From Halorubrum xinjiangense (GTDB lineage: Archaea; Halobacteriota; Halobacteria; Halobacteriales; Haloferacaceae), in the NCBI RefSeq assembly GCF_900102375.1, contig NZ_FNBO01000009.1, positions 62,001-126,000 of the forward strand: a DNA stretch of 64,000 bases, written 5' to 3'. Within the stretch, counting starts at the first letter, position 1. Every line of letters starts with the position of its first letter. The notes beneath the pieces are model-generated. The model saw nothing but the letters and a program-made list of their open reading frames with translations. It was not told where the DNA came from and ran no database searches. The position numbers and the translations under genes are program-made. Of the stretch, positions 51,347 through 60,279 are shown in pieces.

Positions 51347-52528
51347 TCAGTCGAACCGATCTTGAACGATTTCGAGCGCCTCCTCGCGGTCGTCCCAGTC
51401 GACGAACACCGCGACGGAGGTCGCGCTCGTGATCAGGTCGATGATGTTGATGCCGGCCTCCGCGATGGGCGCGATGATGTCCTGAATGACGCCCGACTGG
51501 TTGGGGAGCTCGCCGCCCGTGACGCGGATCACGGCGATGGGGTCGGCGACGGTGACCGAGGAGAGCGCCTCGTCGGTGACGACCGTCTCGTGGAGCAGCG
51601 CCTCGGCGGTCTCCGCGACGTCGACGTCGACGTAGAAGGTGACCGAGTCCATCCCGGAGGCGACCGCGTCGATATTGATCTCCTCGGCGCGGAGCGCGTT
51701 CGTCAGCTCGGAGAGGATCCCCGGCCGGTTGCGGATCGCCCGGCCCGCGATGGTGAGACACGCCAGCGGCTCCTCGCGCATGTCGATCAGGCTCTCGAAC
51801 TCGCCTTCGATCCGGGTGCCGCCCCGGAGCAGGTCGCCGTGCTGGTAGTGGACGACCCGGACCGCGAGGTCCTCGTCCTTGTACGAGAGCGCGGAGGGCG
51901 CGACCACCTCGGCGCCGCGGAAGGAGAGGTTCCGCAGCTCGTCGACGGTGATCTGCCCGACGTTGCGCGCCCCCTCGACAACCCGCGGGTCGCCCGTCAT
52001 CACGCCCTCGACGTCGGTAACGATCACGACCTCGTCGGCGTCCATGTAGTTGCCGAGCATGACCGCGGTCGTGTCCGACCCGCCACGCCCGAGCGTGGTG
52101 ACGTTGCCGTCGTGGTCCTCGGCGAGGAATCCCGTGATGATCGGGACGACGCCGTCCATGTCGGCGGCGATCTCCCGCGCCCGGCGCTTCGTCTCCGCGA
52201 CGTCGACCTCGCCGCGCTCGTCCGTGATGACCGGCCAGTCGGGGTGCCCGGGTTCGAGGAAGACCGCGTCGACGTCGCGGACGGATAGCGCGGCCTTCAG
52301 CATACGGACGCTGGTGCGCTCGCCCATCGAGACGATCTCCGCGCGGTCGGCGTCGTCCGTCTCGAAGGTGATGTCGTCGAGGAGATCGTCCGTTGTCGAC
52401 CCCATCGCGCTCGCGACGACCGCGATCTCGTGGCCGGCCGCGACCGCGCTCGCCACCGAGTCGGCCGCGCGCTCGATCCGGTCCCCGCTTCCGAGGCTCG
52501 TGCCGCCGAACTTCGCGACTACGCGCAT
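51347..52528 (-). CDS. lysC: Aspartate kinase
   Basis: A 393-residue aspartokinase from the ATG at 52528, catalysing the first step from aspartate to threonine, methionine and lysine precursors. The kinase signature KFGGTSLGSGDRIERAA is at residues 5-21, with GRGGSDTTAVMLGNYM and VYTD-like VIVTDVEGVMTGDPRVV. Two C-terminal ACT domains (CLTIAGRAIRNRPGILSEL; VIRVTGGELPNQSGVIQDI) are expected to give feedback control. No pathway partner adjoins. Confidence 0.94.
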   Translation of the reverse strand: MRVVAKFGGTSLGSGDRIERAADSVASAVAAGHEIAVVASAMGSTTDDLLDDITFETDDADRAEIVSMGERTSVRMLKAALSVRDVDAVFLEPGHPDWPVITDERGEVDVAETKRRAREIAADMDGVVPIITGFLAEDHDGNVTTLGRGGSDTTAVMLGNYMDADEVVIVTDVEGVMTGDPRVVEGARNVGQITVDELRNLSFRGAEVVAPSALSYKDEDLAVRVVHYQHGDLLRGGTRIEGEFESLIDMREEPLACLTIAGRAIRNRPGILSELTNALRAEEINIDAVASGMDSVTFYVDVDVAETAEALLHETVVTDEALSSVTVADPIAVIRVTGGELPNQSGVIQDIIAPIAEAGINIIDLITSATSVAVFVDWDDREEALEIVQDRFD

Positions 52529-52883
52529 GCGGCTACCCCGTTGCGAGTCCGGGACGGTCGGTCGCTGGCGGACGGTCGCGCCGGTCGCTTTCCGGCGGGT
52601 TGTCGGCGGCGAGCGGGCGAAACGGCGCGGTCCGGACCGAGGCCGGAGTCCCGGCTCGGTCGACGGCGATCGGTAAACATGCGACTCCGTAGCGGAGGAA
52701 GCCGGATAACAGTATCTTCTTCGACAAGGGTCGCCCGAATCACAGAACCGCACGAAGTGGCGGCCGCGAGGGGATGAAAACGGAACGAACGATCACCGAA
52801 GTGAGAGATCGCGGGCGCGAGAAGAAAAAAACGACGCCACGCTCGCGTCACCGAGCGGGCGTTACGGACCGGGGAGGACGGCG
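52529..52883. other. Intergenic region between lysC and oapC
   Basis: 355 bp without a supported gene. Near the oapC end a T7 run on the minus strand (52825-52831, about 55 nt past the oapC stop) is a plausible archaeal terminator. TGTTTACC on the minus strand (about 52672) is a weak TATA candidate for lysC with a long leader. I see no repeats, hairpins of note or replication-origin boxes. Confidence 0.5.
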
Positions 52884-53585
52884 CTACTCGTCTTGAATCC
52901 CCCACGCGTCGGGCATCTCGATGACGTAGCGGCCGTCCTCCTGGAGGGAGATGATGTACTCCTGTCTGTCGTACAGCTCCATCAGGTTGAGCTCGTACTG
53001 CCCGGGGCTGACGATGCGGATGCTCTCGAACTGGTCGTTCAGCTCGTCGCGGAGCGCGTCGATGCCCGGCTGCGGCTCCTCCTCGGCCGGCGGCGTCTCG
53101 GCGGGGTCGACGTCGCGGCTCGCGCGGTCGAGCTCGTCCGGGGACACCACCTCGGAGCGCGCGCTCGCCTGCGCGGTGTCCTCGTCGCTCCGGTCCGCGA
53201 TCTGCTCCGTGCCGTCGGCCTCGGTCGGGGAGTCGGCGCTCGCGGCGGCGTCGCTCGACGCCGACTCGACCTGATCGCTCGGCGTCGCGTCCGCGGAATC
53301 GGCCGGACGGCGGTCGACCGAGCCCTCGTCCGGAGTCGGTGCCGCCTGATCGCCGGTCGGCGTCGTCCGATCGGACGGTTCGGCGGCGGCCCCGGACGCG
53401 TCGGCGGCAGAGTCGGGCGAGTCGGGGGCAGATCCGGACGGCTGGCCGACCTCGTCGGCGTGGTTGTCCGTCGCGCCGGCGGGCTTGAACTGGAACTTGT
53501 TCCCGCCGCAGTCGGGACAGCCCGACAGCATCTCCTTGGAGCCGTCGGGGAACGTCCGCCCGCAGGAGGTACACTGGTGGGGCAT
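52884..53585 (-). CDS. OapC/ArvC-family zinc-ribbon protein
   Basis: A 233-residue protein: N-terminal zinc ribbon (CTSCGRTF ... CPDCGGNKF, residues 5-27), a Ser/Asp/Ala/Pro-rich disordered middle of about 130 residues, and a C-terminal domain (FESIRIVSPGQYELNLMELY ... GRYVIEMPDAWG). It directly follows oapB with no gap. The three-gene set is conserved in archaea; in Haloferax volcanii it is named arvABC because the GTPase is needed for extracellular vesicle formation. Confidence 0.88.
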   Translation of the reverse strand: MPHQCTSCGRTFPDGSKEMLSGCPDCGGNKFQFKPAGATDNHADEVGQPSGSAPDSPDSAADASGAAAEPSDRTTPTGDQAAPTPDEGSVDRRPADSADATPSDQVESASSDAAASADSPTEADGTEQIADRSDEDTAQASARSEVVSPDELDRASRDVDPAETPPAEEEPQPGIDALRDELNDQFESIRIVSPGQYELNLMELYDRQEYIISLQEDGRYVIEMPDAWGIQDE

Positions 53586-53999
53586 CTACTTGCGGGAGAC
53601 GAGCGTGCTGATGAGGTTCTCGTCTTTGTGGAGGGTCTCGATGCGGTTCGCCGGGCCGATCACCGTGAGCTTCTGGGTCGACTCCCGACCCATCAGCTTG
53701 TCGAGGAAGCTCTGGTCGCCCGCCTCGGCCTTCGGGTACGTCTCTATCTCGATGCCGGTGAAGTCGTCGGGGCTGATCTCGGTCATCGTCACCTCGATGA
53801 GCCGCGACTCCTCGTCCGGGGAGAGCCCCTCTTCGAGGATGACGATGTTGCCGTCGCGGACGCCGTCGAGGATGAGGCGGATCTTCTCCATGGTCGTGAG
53901 CCCCTCCATCCGCGCGCCGCTTATCATGTCGATCCGGACGCCGTCGTCGCCGTCGTCCGGGTCGTCCGCGGCGTCGACGTTGGCTTTCGGGCCGGGCAT
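53586..53999 (-). CDS. OapB/ArvB-family protein (DUF2073)
   Basis: A 137-residue protein with an acidic N-terminal leader, then GARMEGLTTMEKIRLILDGV, GNIVILEEGLSPDEESRLIE, TMTEISPDDFTGIEIETYP and KLTVIGPANRIETLHKDEN. This is the DUF2073/OapB family. Its ATG overlaps the oapA stop (TGATG), and its stop abuts the oapC ATG. It presumably works with the GTPase of this operon. Confidence 0.88.
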   Translation of the reverse strand: MPGPKANVDAADDPDDGDDGVRIDMISGARMEGLTTMEKIRLILDGVRDGNIVILEEGLSPDEESRLIEVTMTEISPDDFTGIEIETYPKAEAGDQSFLDKLMGRESTQKLTVIGPANRIETLHKDENLISTLVSRK

Positions 54000-54640
54000 C
54001 AGCCGAAGTACTCCGCTATCTTGGTGTACACTTCGTCCATGTTGTCGCCCTCCAGCGCGGACAGCGGAATCGTCTCGTGTTGCGGGAAGGCGTTCGCGAT
54101 CTGCTGGACGTCCGACCCCGGCAGGTCCGTCTTGTTCGCGAGGATGAGCGCGGGGAGGTCCTGCGACTCGATGATCCCGATCAGCATCGTGTTCACCTGC
54201 GTGAACGGGTCCGTCGTGGAGTCGAGCACGTAGATGACGCCGTCGACGTCCTCGCGGAGCCAGTGCATCGCCTCCGCGACGCCCTCGGTCGCCTCGCGCG
54301 ACCGGCGGACGGCGTCGTCCTTCTCCATGTCGTGGTCTAAGAACTCCTTGTAGTCGACCTTCGTCGTCACCCCGGGGGTGTCGACGATGTCGATGGTTAC
54401 CTTGCGCCCGTTGCGCTCGATCTCCACGTTCTCCTTCCGGCGGGCCCGGCGAGTCTCGTGCGGGATGTGGCTCTCGGGCCCGACGGCGTCACCCGTCCAG
54501 TCGCGTGCGATCCGGTTTGCGAGGGTCGTTTTGCCGGCGTTCGGCGGTCCGTAGATCCCGATCCGCTTGGGCTCGTCGGCCGCGAACAGGCCGTCCGTGA
54601 CCCGCGATATGCTGTCTCTGAGATTCGTGAGCAGTCCCAT
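53999..54640 (-). CDS. OapA/ArvA GTPase
   Basis: A 213-residue Ras/Era-like GTPase from the ATG at 54640 (MGLLTNLRDSISRVTDGLF). G1 YGPPNAGKTTLANRI, G3 VDTPGVTTKVDY, G4 NKTDLPG, and a switch region HIPHETRRARRKE. First gene of the oapABC (arvABC) operon; in Haloferax it drives vesicle budding, and the oap name comes from its proximity to replication origins in some genomes. No orc gene or origin box is visible here. Confidence 0.88.
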   Translation of the reverse strand: MGLLTNLRDSISRVTDGLFAADEPKRIGIYGPPNAGKTTLANRIARDWTGDAVGPESHIPHETRRARRKENVEIERNGRKVTIDIVDTPGVTTKVDYKEFLDHDMEKDDAVRRSREATEGVAEAMHWLREDVDGVIYVLDSTTDPFTQVNTMLIGIIESQDLPALILANKTDLPGSDVQQIANAFPQHETIPLSALEGDNMDEVYTKIAEYFG

Positions 54641-54834
54641 CCTGGCCTCCAATCCGTGTGGTTTACCCGAACACCGCGGTCGTTTCGCGACGCCGTTCGA
54701 TCCGAGCGCTCGACGCCCGTTCGGGGAATTACGGTAGCCTCCACGCCGCGGTCACTTAAGAACTGCGTCAGACATCGCCGATCCGGAGCGTCGGCGCCGG
54801 ACGAACCCGAAATGCGGAAGTGGGGTAGTTCGAG

Positions 54835-55296
54835 TCAGTTCTCGTCGCCGTCGCTCTCCCCGTCACCGTTGCTCTCCCCGTCGCCCTCGCTCGCGGCGTC
54901 GAGGAAGACGATTGCGCCGCCGAGCAGGGCGAGGTTCTTCAGGAAGTTGATCTTGTTCCCCTGCCGCTCTTTGCTCTCCATCGTCCAGAAGTCGTGGATC
55001 GCGGGCGTCGTCCCGAGGAAGAAGACGACGAGCGCGCCCGCAGCCGCCCGCGGGAGCCGCCAGAGGACGATGCCGAGGTTGGCGACCAACAGCATCCCGG
55101 TGACGAACGGGACGAGGACGTCGGGCATCGGGACGCCCTTCTCCTCGGCGACGGCGACGCGCTTGTCGTTGTTTTTGAACCCGTCGACGGCCATGTACGC
55201 GAGGACGCCGCCGTACAGCGAGCGGCCGAGCAGCGACGGCGCGTCGCGACCCCGGTCCGCCTCCGACTCGTCGGGAGAATCAGTCTCGCCCGCCAT
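54835..55296 (-). CDS. DoxX-family membrane protein
   Basis: A 153-residue protein with acidic, disordered ends and about four hydrophobic segments between residues 24 and 135. The DoxX features are LLGRSLYGGVLAYMAVDGFK, VLVPFVTGMLLVANLGIVLWRL and GTTPAIHDFWTM. DoxX proteins take part in redox or quinone chemistry in membranes; the exact role is unknown. It starts 1 bp after the BNR-repeat gene stop and is co-transcribed with it, so it falls under the same palindromic operator. Confidence 0.8.
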   Translation of the reverse strand: MAGETDSPDESEADRGRDAPSLLGRSLYGGVLAYMAVDGFKNNDKRVAVAEEKGVPMPDVLVPFVTGMLLVANLGIVLWRLPRAAAGALVVFFLGTTPAIHDFWTMESKERQGNKINFLKNLALLGGAIVFLDAASEGDGESNGDGESDGDEN

Positions 55297-56358
55297 TCAG
55301 ACCACCTCGATCCGGCTGACGTTCGCGTCGACGCGCCCGACCGTCTCGTAGGTCGGCCCCTCGTCGGCCTCGCCGCCGAGGCGCCGCATGATCCGGCCCT
55401 CCACGTCGTCGCGCTCGTCGGGGACGTCGAAGAGCCCGGAGCCGCAGACCACGTCGCCGTCGTGGACCGCCCACGTCTCGATGATCTCGTGGGGCTCGCC
55501 GGGGAAGTCGACGCGCTCGAAGTCGCGGCCGAAGTTCGTCGACTCGAAGAGGGCGACCCCGTGGTCGTCGTTCACCCACGCCGGGGGCGCCTCCTCGCCG
55601 CCGCAGAAGATCACCCGGCCGTCGTGGACGAACACCCGACGGATATACGAGAAGTCGTTGCCGACGTCGACTCGGTCCCACGATTTGCCGGCGTCGGTCG
55701 TCCGCCACAGGCCGCCCTCGCCGACCGCGTGGCCGAGGCCGAGGTTCTCTAAGTCGTGGTCGAGGTAGCCCGTCGCCGCCAGCCAGACGTCCTCCGAGAT
55801 CGGGAGGATCTGGTGGACGTCGTCGACGATGGCGTCGCGGTGGTCGGACCACGTCCGGCCGCCGTCGCGGCTGACGTGAATCCCGCCCGCCTCGACGCCC
55901 GCGATCAGGTGGTCGGGGCGGCCGGGGACCGCCTCGAGCGCACGAAGGCGGGCGTAATGCGGGTCGATCGGCGACTCCCAGTGGCCGCGCGAGGGGAGCT
56001 CGCGGAACCCCTTCTGTTCGGTCCACGTCTCGCCGCCGTCGACCGAGCGGAAGACGTACGGGTCGTTGGTGCCGGCGTACAGCGCGCCGTCCGCTGTCGC
56101 GAGGATCGACCACACCTCGCTTTGCCCCGCGTGCCAGAAGCGGTCGCCGAGGGGGACCTCGAGGTCGGTCCACGTCTCGCCGCCGTCGAGCGAGCGGTAC
56201 GCGCCCGTCGAGGAGGCGACGAAGACGCCCTCGGTGTGGTCCCACGACTTCACCGCGGTGACGACCCCGCAGTCGAGGACGGGGTCGAGGTCGCCGCGCT
56301 CGAAGGGGACGTCGTCGGTTCGGTACAGCCCGGAGTCTGTCCCGATCAACAGTGTCAT
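55297..56358 (-). CDS. BNR/Asp-box beta-propeller protein
   Basis: A 353-residue cytoplasmic-looking propeller without signal peptide. Asp-box repeats are at SLDGGETWTDL, SVDGGETWTEQ, SRDGGRTWSDH and TTDAGKSWDRV, as in sialidase/VPS10 and photosystem-assembly folds, but catalytic sialidase residues are not recognisable. A TATA (TTTATTA on the minus strand, about 56381-56387) lies 23-29 nt before the ATG, overlapped by a palindromic operator. Divergent from the TatD-like hydrolase gene. Possibly a lactone hydrolase or binding protein; function open. Confidence 0.75.
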   Translation of the reverse strand: MTLLIGTDSGLYRTDDVPFERGDLDPVLDCGVVTAVKSWDHTEGVFVASSTGAYRSLDGGETWTDLEVPLGDRFWHAGQSEVWSILATADGALYAGTNDPYVFRSVDGGETWTEQKGFRELPSRGHWESPIDPHYARLRALEAVPGRPDHLIAGVEAGGIHVSRDGGRTWSDHRDAIVDDVHQILPISEDVWLAATGYLDHDLENLGLGHAVGEGGLWRTTDAGKSWDRVDVGNDFSYIRRVFVHDGRVIFCGGEEAPPAWVNDDHGVALFESTNFGRDFERVDFPGEPHEIIETWAVHDGDVVCGSGLFDVPDERDDVEGRIMRRLGGEADEGPTYETVGRVDANVSRIEVV

Positions 56359-56387
56359 ATCCGTGAGTGAGTCGGGCGCATAATAAA

Positions 56388-56407
56388 GTTTTACCAATCT
56401 GTAAAAC
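56388..56407. promoter_or_regulatory. Palindromic operator between the BNR and TatD-like genes
   Basis: Perfect inverted repeat GTTTTAC-CAATCT-GTAAAAC. The inner 16 bp TTTACCAATCTGTAAA (56390-56405) matches the site at 60300-60315 upstream of the amidohydrolase gene. It adjoins the TATA box of the minus-strand gene and lies 31-50 nt before the plus-strand ATG, so binding would block both promoters. The nearby TetR protein is the natural candidate. Confidence 0.7.
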
Positions 56408-56437
56408 GCTAAGTGGCCGGGGCACGATGGAGAATCC

Positions 56438-57445
56438 ATGCCCGCGCCCCACGCCACGGTCCGCCCGACTGACGCCGATTACGTGGACGAGTCGGCCGCC
56501 GACCTCCCGACCGAACTGCTGAACGTTCCGTGGATCGACCCGCACAACCACGCGCACACGCTCTCGTGGGAGGACCGCGAGCGGTACGCGCTCTCCGGCT
56601 GCCGCTCGATGGTGATGGTGTCGTCGGGGTACCACTGGACCCCCTACAAGCCAGTGGAGGCGAGCGACATCCGATTCCTGTGGGACGACGCGGTCAACCG
56701 TCGGCAAGCGATCGAGCGCAACCACTTCTTCGAGGCGAAGCTGAGCCTCGGCGTCCACACCGGCGTTCGGATCGAGAACCTCGATGAGCTGCTGGCCGCG
56801 ATGGGCGACTACTGCGCGCTCGACGAGGTCGTCGCCGTCGGCGAGACGGGCGTCACGCCGAGCCAGCACGTCGAGCGCTGGGACATCGACGAACAGCAGG
56901 CGGTCGTCCAGGCGCAGATGGAGCTGGCCGCCGACCACCGCCTCCCCGTCCTGCTCCACACGCCGAACACCTCGCCCGAGGCGAAACGGGAGTACCGCGA
57001 CGACCTCGGCGTCACCCCCGGCTACGAGAAGAACGCCGGACTCGGCACGGAGCCGGTCCTCGACGGCGAGAACCCGGCGCTGGAAGCAGTAAAGCGCGAC
57101 GTCGAGGCCGCGCACGACGCCGGACTCGACGAGGAGCGCGTCGTCGCCTCGCACGCGGACGCGAACAACACTGCGTACCTGGTGGAAGAGACTGACTGCT
57201 ACCTGAGCTACACCATCGGCCACTCGTGGCTCGTGGGCGTCGACGCCGCCGACGTGGCGAACGCCATCGACGAGTACGGCCCCGAGCGAGTCATGATCGA
57301 CACCGACACCGCGAACGTGCTGCGCACGGACCCGTACGCCGTGAAGCGCGCGATATTCGAGCTGTACCGCTACGGCATCGACGTCGACGACATCCGCACC
57401 GTCGTGTACGAGAACCCGCGGGACGTGTTCGGGCTGGCGGAGTAG
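56438..57445 (+). CDS. TatD-like metal-dependent hydrolase
   Basis: A 335-residue TIM-barrel amidohydrolase. Metal ligands are suggested by HNH in IDPHNHAHTLS (about residues 32-36), Glu in AVGETGVTPSQ, His in VLLHTPNTSPEAKRE, His in VASHADANNTA, and Asp in MIDTDTANVL. The family includes TatD DNases and small lactonase- or imine-type hydrolases; here a catabolic role is likelier because of the shared operator with the BNR/DoxX genes. Its 3' end runs to a TTTAAA that begins repeat E. Confidence 0.8.
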   Translation: MPAPHATVRPTDADYVDESAADLPTELLNVPWIDPHNHAHTLSWEDRERYALSGCRSMVMVSSGYHWTPYKPVEASDIRFLWDDAVNRRQAIERNHFFEAKLSLGVHTGVRIENLDELLAAMGDYCALDEVVAVGETGVTPSQHVERWDIDEQQAVVQAQMELAADHRLPVLLHTPNTSPEAKREYRDDLGVTPGYEKNAGLGTEPVLDGENPALEAVKRDVEAAHDAGLDEERVVASHADANNTAYLVEETDCYLSYTIGHSWLVGVDAADVANAIDEYGPERVMIDTDTANVLRTDPYAVKRAIFELYRYGIDVDDIRTVVYENPRDVFGLAE

Positions 57446-57449
57446 ACTA

Positions 57450-57866
57450 TTTAAATCGATCCGTGCGGTGCGGTGGCGCGTGCCTCCGAGTGGCCGCCGC
57501 AGGCGGCCGCGAGGAGCACGCGCGAGGGAGTCGGCGGTCCGGAGCGAAGCGGAGGACCGCCGACGAGGCTGGGGAGGCGTGAGGTGCGGTTGCTGTGCGG
57601 GGTGGGACTCAAAGGGGCAGGCGCGAGGCCGCCGTAGGCGACGTAAGTACCGCAGGGAGGGAGCGCCAGCGACCGACTGAGGAACGCAGCGAGCGTACGG
57701 CGGCCTCGCGGCTGGGGCTTTGGAGGTGTTTGTGGTCGATCTACTGTCAGCAACTTATAAGCGAGCAACTGGGGCTTTGGAGGTGTTCGTCGCCGATCCG
57801 GTATCAGCCATTTATAACGGGTGACTGAGGACTTTGAAGGATTCGCTATGCCGGCTCTATTTATAA
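57450..57866 (+). repeat. Structured dispersed repeat, copy E (417 bp)
   Basis: Plus-strand copy starting at TTTAAA (5 bp after the hydrolase stop) and ending at TTTATAA (57860-57866). Hairpin I arms 57476-57483 and 57516-57523 with inner GGCCGCC/GGCGGCC. Hairpin II: perfect 11-bp stem 57530-57540 with 57554-57564 around GGAGCGAAGC. Box 2 at 57602. Hairpin III: perfect 14-bp stem 57623-57636 with 57696-57709. Three tail units begin at 57711, 57768 and 57824 (periods 57 and 56); the third is diverged. The next gene is convergent, so the tail does not drive it. Confidence 0.87.
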
Positions 57867-57886
57867 ACTCCGACGACCCAAGGGTC

Positions 57887-58813
57887 CTACTCCGTCTCGA
57901 ACTCGGTCGTCAGTTCGCCGACGCCCTCGACGCCGACGGTGACGGTGTCGCCGTCGCCGAGCAGCACCGGGGGCTCGCGGTAGACGCCGACGCCGGGTGG
58001 CGTCCCGGTAAACACCAGGTCGCCGGGTTCGAGGGTGAACGCCTGACTACAGAAGGAGATCAGCTCGTCGACGCCGAAGATCAGGTTCTCGGTCGACGAC
58101 TCCTGGAGGCGCTCGCCGTTGATCTCGGCGAAGATCTCGAGGTCGTGGGGGTCGTCCACCTCGTCGGTCGTGACGAGGTCCGGACCGGTCGGCGCAAAGG
58201 TGTCGAGGCTCTTCCCGCGGACCCACTGGCCGTCGCCGTGCTGGAGGTCGCGCGCGGAGACGTCGTTGCCGACGGTGAAGCCCGCGACGTGTTCCATGGC
58301 CTCGTCGGGGTCGACGCGGCGGGCACGCTCGCCGATCACGGCGACGAGTTCGGCCTCGTAGTCGACCTTCTCGGTGTACTCGGGGTCCCAGCGGACCGCG
58401 TCCTCGGGACCGACGACCGACGTGGGGAACTTCGAAAAGAGGACCGGCTCGTCCGGGATGGGGTTGTCGCCCTCCTCGGCGTGGTCGCGGTAGTTCAGCC
58501 CGACGCAGACGACCTTCTGCGGGTCGTCGACGGGCGCGGCGCGGTCGAGGTCGGCGGGGTCGCGGAGGCCGACGCCGGTCGACGCGGCGTACTCGACCGC
58601 GAGGTCGGCCTTGCGGCGCCACTCCCAGTCGGCGAGGAGGTCGGTCGTCTTCGGGCCGATGTCGACGCCGGCGGCCGCGCCGGCGGTCGCGAGGTCGACG
58701 ACGCCGTCGTCGGTGGCGACGCCGACCCAGGGGTCGGCCGTGGATGTGCTGTCGGTCGGGGCTGTGCCGTCGGTTCGCGTTGTGTCGCTGTCGGTGTATT
58801 GTCCGATTCGCAT
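57887..58813 (-). CDS. Fumarylacetoacetate hydrolase-family protein
   Basis: A 308-residue FAH-superfamily enzyme. After a Thr/Asp-rich N-terminal segment, the catalytic domain shows VVCVGLNYRDHAEEG, PVLFSKFPTSVVGPEDAV, metal ligands in YEAELVAVIGE and NDVSARDLQ, and FTGTPPGVGVYREPPVLL. Members cleave C-C bonds of acylpyruvates or hydrate 2-hydroxy-dienoates in aromatic and sugar-acid degradation. It is 96 bp downstream of the amidohydrolase gene on the same strand. Confidence 0.9.
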   Translation of the reverse strand: MRIGQYTDSDTTRTDGTAPTDSTSTADPWVGVATDDGVVDLATAGAAAGVDIGPKTTDLLADWEWRRKADLAVEYAASTGVGLRDPADLDRAAPVDDPQKVVCVGLNYRDHAEEGDNPIPDEPVLFSKFPTSVVGPEDAVRWDPEYTEKVDYEAELVAVIGERARRVDPDEAMEHVAGFTVGNDVSARDLQHGDGQWVRGKSLDTFAPTGPDLVTTDEVDDPHDLEIFAEINGERLQESSTENLIFGVDELISFCSQAFTLEPGDLVFTGTPPGVGVYREPPVLLGDGDTVTVGVEGVGELTTEFETE

Positions 58814-58909
58814 TGGGTGTCGTGTGCGTTGTCGTCGGATTGGTGGCTCGGAAGGTTCGTTAGGGGCGATTGCGGTGGACCCGAAACGGAGGGGGCGGCT
58901 CTGTGCGGG

Positions 58910-60265
58910 TTACGCGTCGATGCCGGCCTCGTCGAGCAGTCGCTCGCCGGAGGCGACGAACCGGTCGAACTCCGCGTCGACCTTCGGGTTCGTCAGCTCG
59001 CCGTCGCGCTTGACGACCTCGCCGTCGACGAGGACGGTGTCGATGTGCGAGGGGTCAGACTGGAACACGACGGTTTGGATCGGGTTGTGGCAGGGAGCGG
59101 TCAGGAAGTCGTCGGCGTCGAACAAGACGAGGTCGGCGCGCTTGCCGGGCGTGATCGTCCCGATCTCGTCGTCGAGGCCGAGCGCCCTCGCGCCCTCGAT
59201 GGTCGCCATCTCCAGGGTGTCGCGCGCGGAGATGCTCACCTCGGTGACCTCCTCGTCGCCCTCTAAGACCGCCTGATTGTCGAACATGCGCTGGAGCTGC
59301 ATCCCGATACGCATCTGGCTCCCCATGTCGCCGCTGACGTTCGAGCAGACGTCGACGCCCCACGTCGGGCGCCCGCCCGCTTCGAGCACCTTGCCGGTGA
59401 CGGGGATGCCGTGGCCCATCTGCATCTCGACCTCCGGGGTCGACGAGAAGGAGACCCCCTGCTCGACGGCGTGGTCGATGTCCTCCTGTGAGAAGTGGTT
59501 CCCGTGGGCAACGTTGACGTCCGGGCCGAGCATGTCCTCGATGGCGCCGAAGCCCTGGTAGTCGTCGCCGTACTCGGAGGACGGCCACAGCGCGGCGCCC
59601 ATGTGGATCGTCGAGAGGGCGCCGAGGTCGCGCGCCAGTTCGAGGTCCGCGCGGGCGGTCCCGTCGGTACAGAAGTCCGGGCCGCGGAGCCCGAGCGCGA
59701 GGCTGAGCAGGTCGTCGTCGCGGATTTTCTCCTCGTGGAGTTCGCGGACGTTCTCCTCGGGGAGCCCCACGTCGCTCTCGTACCACCACTTCGCCGCGTC
59801 GTCGCCCGGCGGGCCGTAGGTGTACACCGCGCGCAGGCCGGCGTCCTGCAGCGCGTCGACCGCGCGTTCGCCGTGTTCGAGCGTGTTGGGGTACGACCAG
59901 TCGAGGGCCGTCGTCGTCCCGGTGTAGAGCTTCTCGAACGCGCCGAAGAGGCCGCCGAGATACATGTCCTCGGGCCGGTAGAGCCCGGTGATGTTCCCGA
60001 GCATGTGGTCGAAGTACTCGCCCATGAGCGACCAGTCGCCGGCGATCCCGCGTACCTGCGTCTGCGCGAGGTGGATGTGCGAGTCGACGAAGCCGGGGAC
60101 GACGATCTTCCCGGCGGCGTCGATCTCCTCGGCGTTCGACGCCGACAGCCCGGTGCCGACCTCGAGTATCTCGCCGTCCTCGATCAGGACGTCCGCCTCG
60201 TCGAACTCCCCCACGTCCGGGTCGAGCGAGACCACGGTCCCGTTTCGCACGATCGTTTGTGTCAT
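58910..60265 (-). CDS. Amidohydrolase (TrzA/AtzB/SAH-deaminase-like)
   Basis: A 451-residue metal-dependent amidohydrolase. The typical order is seen: strand MTQTIVRNGTVVSLDPD, metal site VVPGFVDSHIHLAQTQVRG, catalytic His in STIHMGAAL and VNVAHGNHFSQEDI, Asp in TWGVDVCSNVSGD, and a C-terminal GTITPGKRADLVLFDADDF. It likely deaminates or dechlorinates a heterocycle (triazine/purine-like), but the substrate is unknown. Two palindromic operators lie 15-50 nt upstream of its ATG, and a TetR gene is divergent, so it should be repressed by that regulator. Confidence 0.88.
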   Translation of the reverse strand: MTQTIVRNGTVVSLDPDVGEFDEADVLIEDGEILEVGTGLSASNAEEIDAAGKIVVPGFVDSHIHLAQTQVRGIAGDWSLMGEYFDHMLGNITGLYRPEDMYLGGLFGAFEKLYTGTTTALDWSYPNTLEHGERAVDALQDAGLRAVYTYGPPGDDAAKWWYESDVGLPEENVRELHEEKIRDDDLLSLALGLRGPDFCTDGTARADLELARDLGALSTIHMGAALWPSSEYGDDYQGFGAIEDMLGPDVNVAHGNHFSQEDIDHAVEQGVSFSSTPEVEMQMGHGIPVTGKVLEAGGRPTWGVDVCSNVSGDMGSQMRIGMQLQRMFDNQAVLEGDEEVTEVSISARDTLEMATIEGARALGLDDEIGTITPGKRADLVLFDADDFLTAPCHNPIQTVVFQSDPSHIDTVLVDGEVVKRDGELTNPKVDAEFDRFVASGERLLDEAGIDA

Positions 60266-60279
60266 GTTCGATAATAGGG

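Noticed and set aside
52529-54834. Replication origin near oapA
   Set aside because: The oap set is origin-linked in some genomes, but no orc1/cdc6 gene, ORB-like repeats or long AT-rich stretch is present here.
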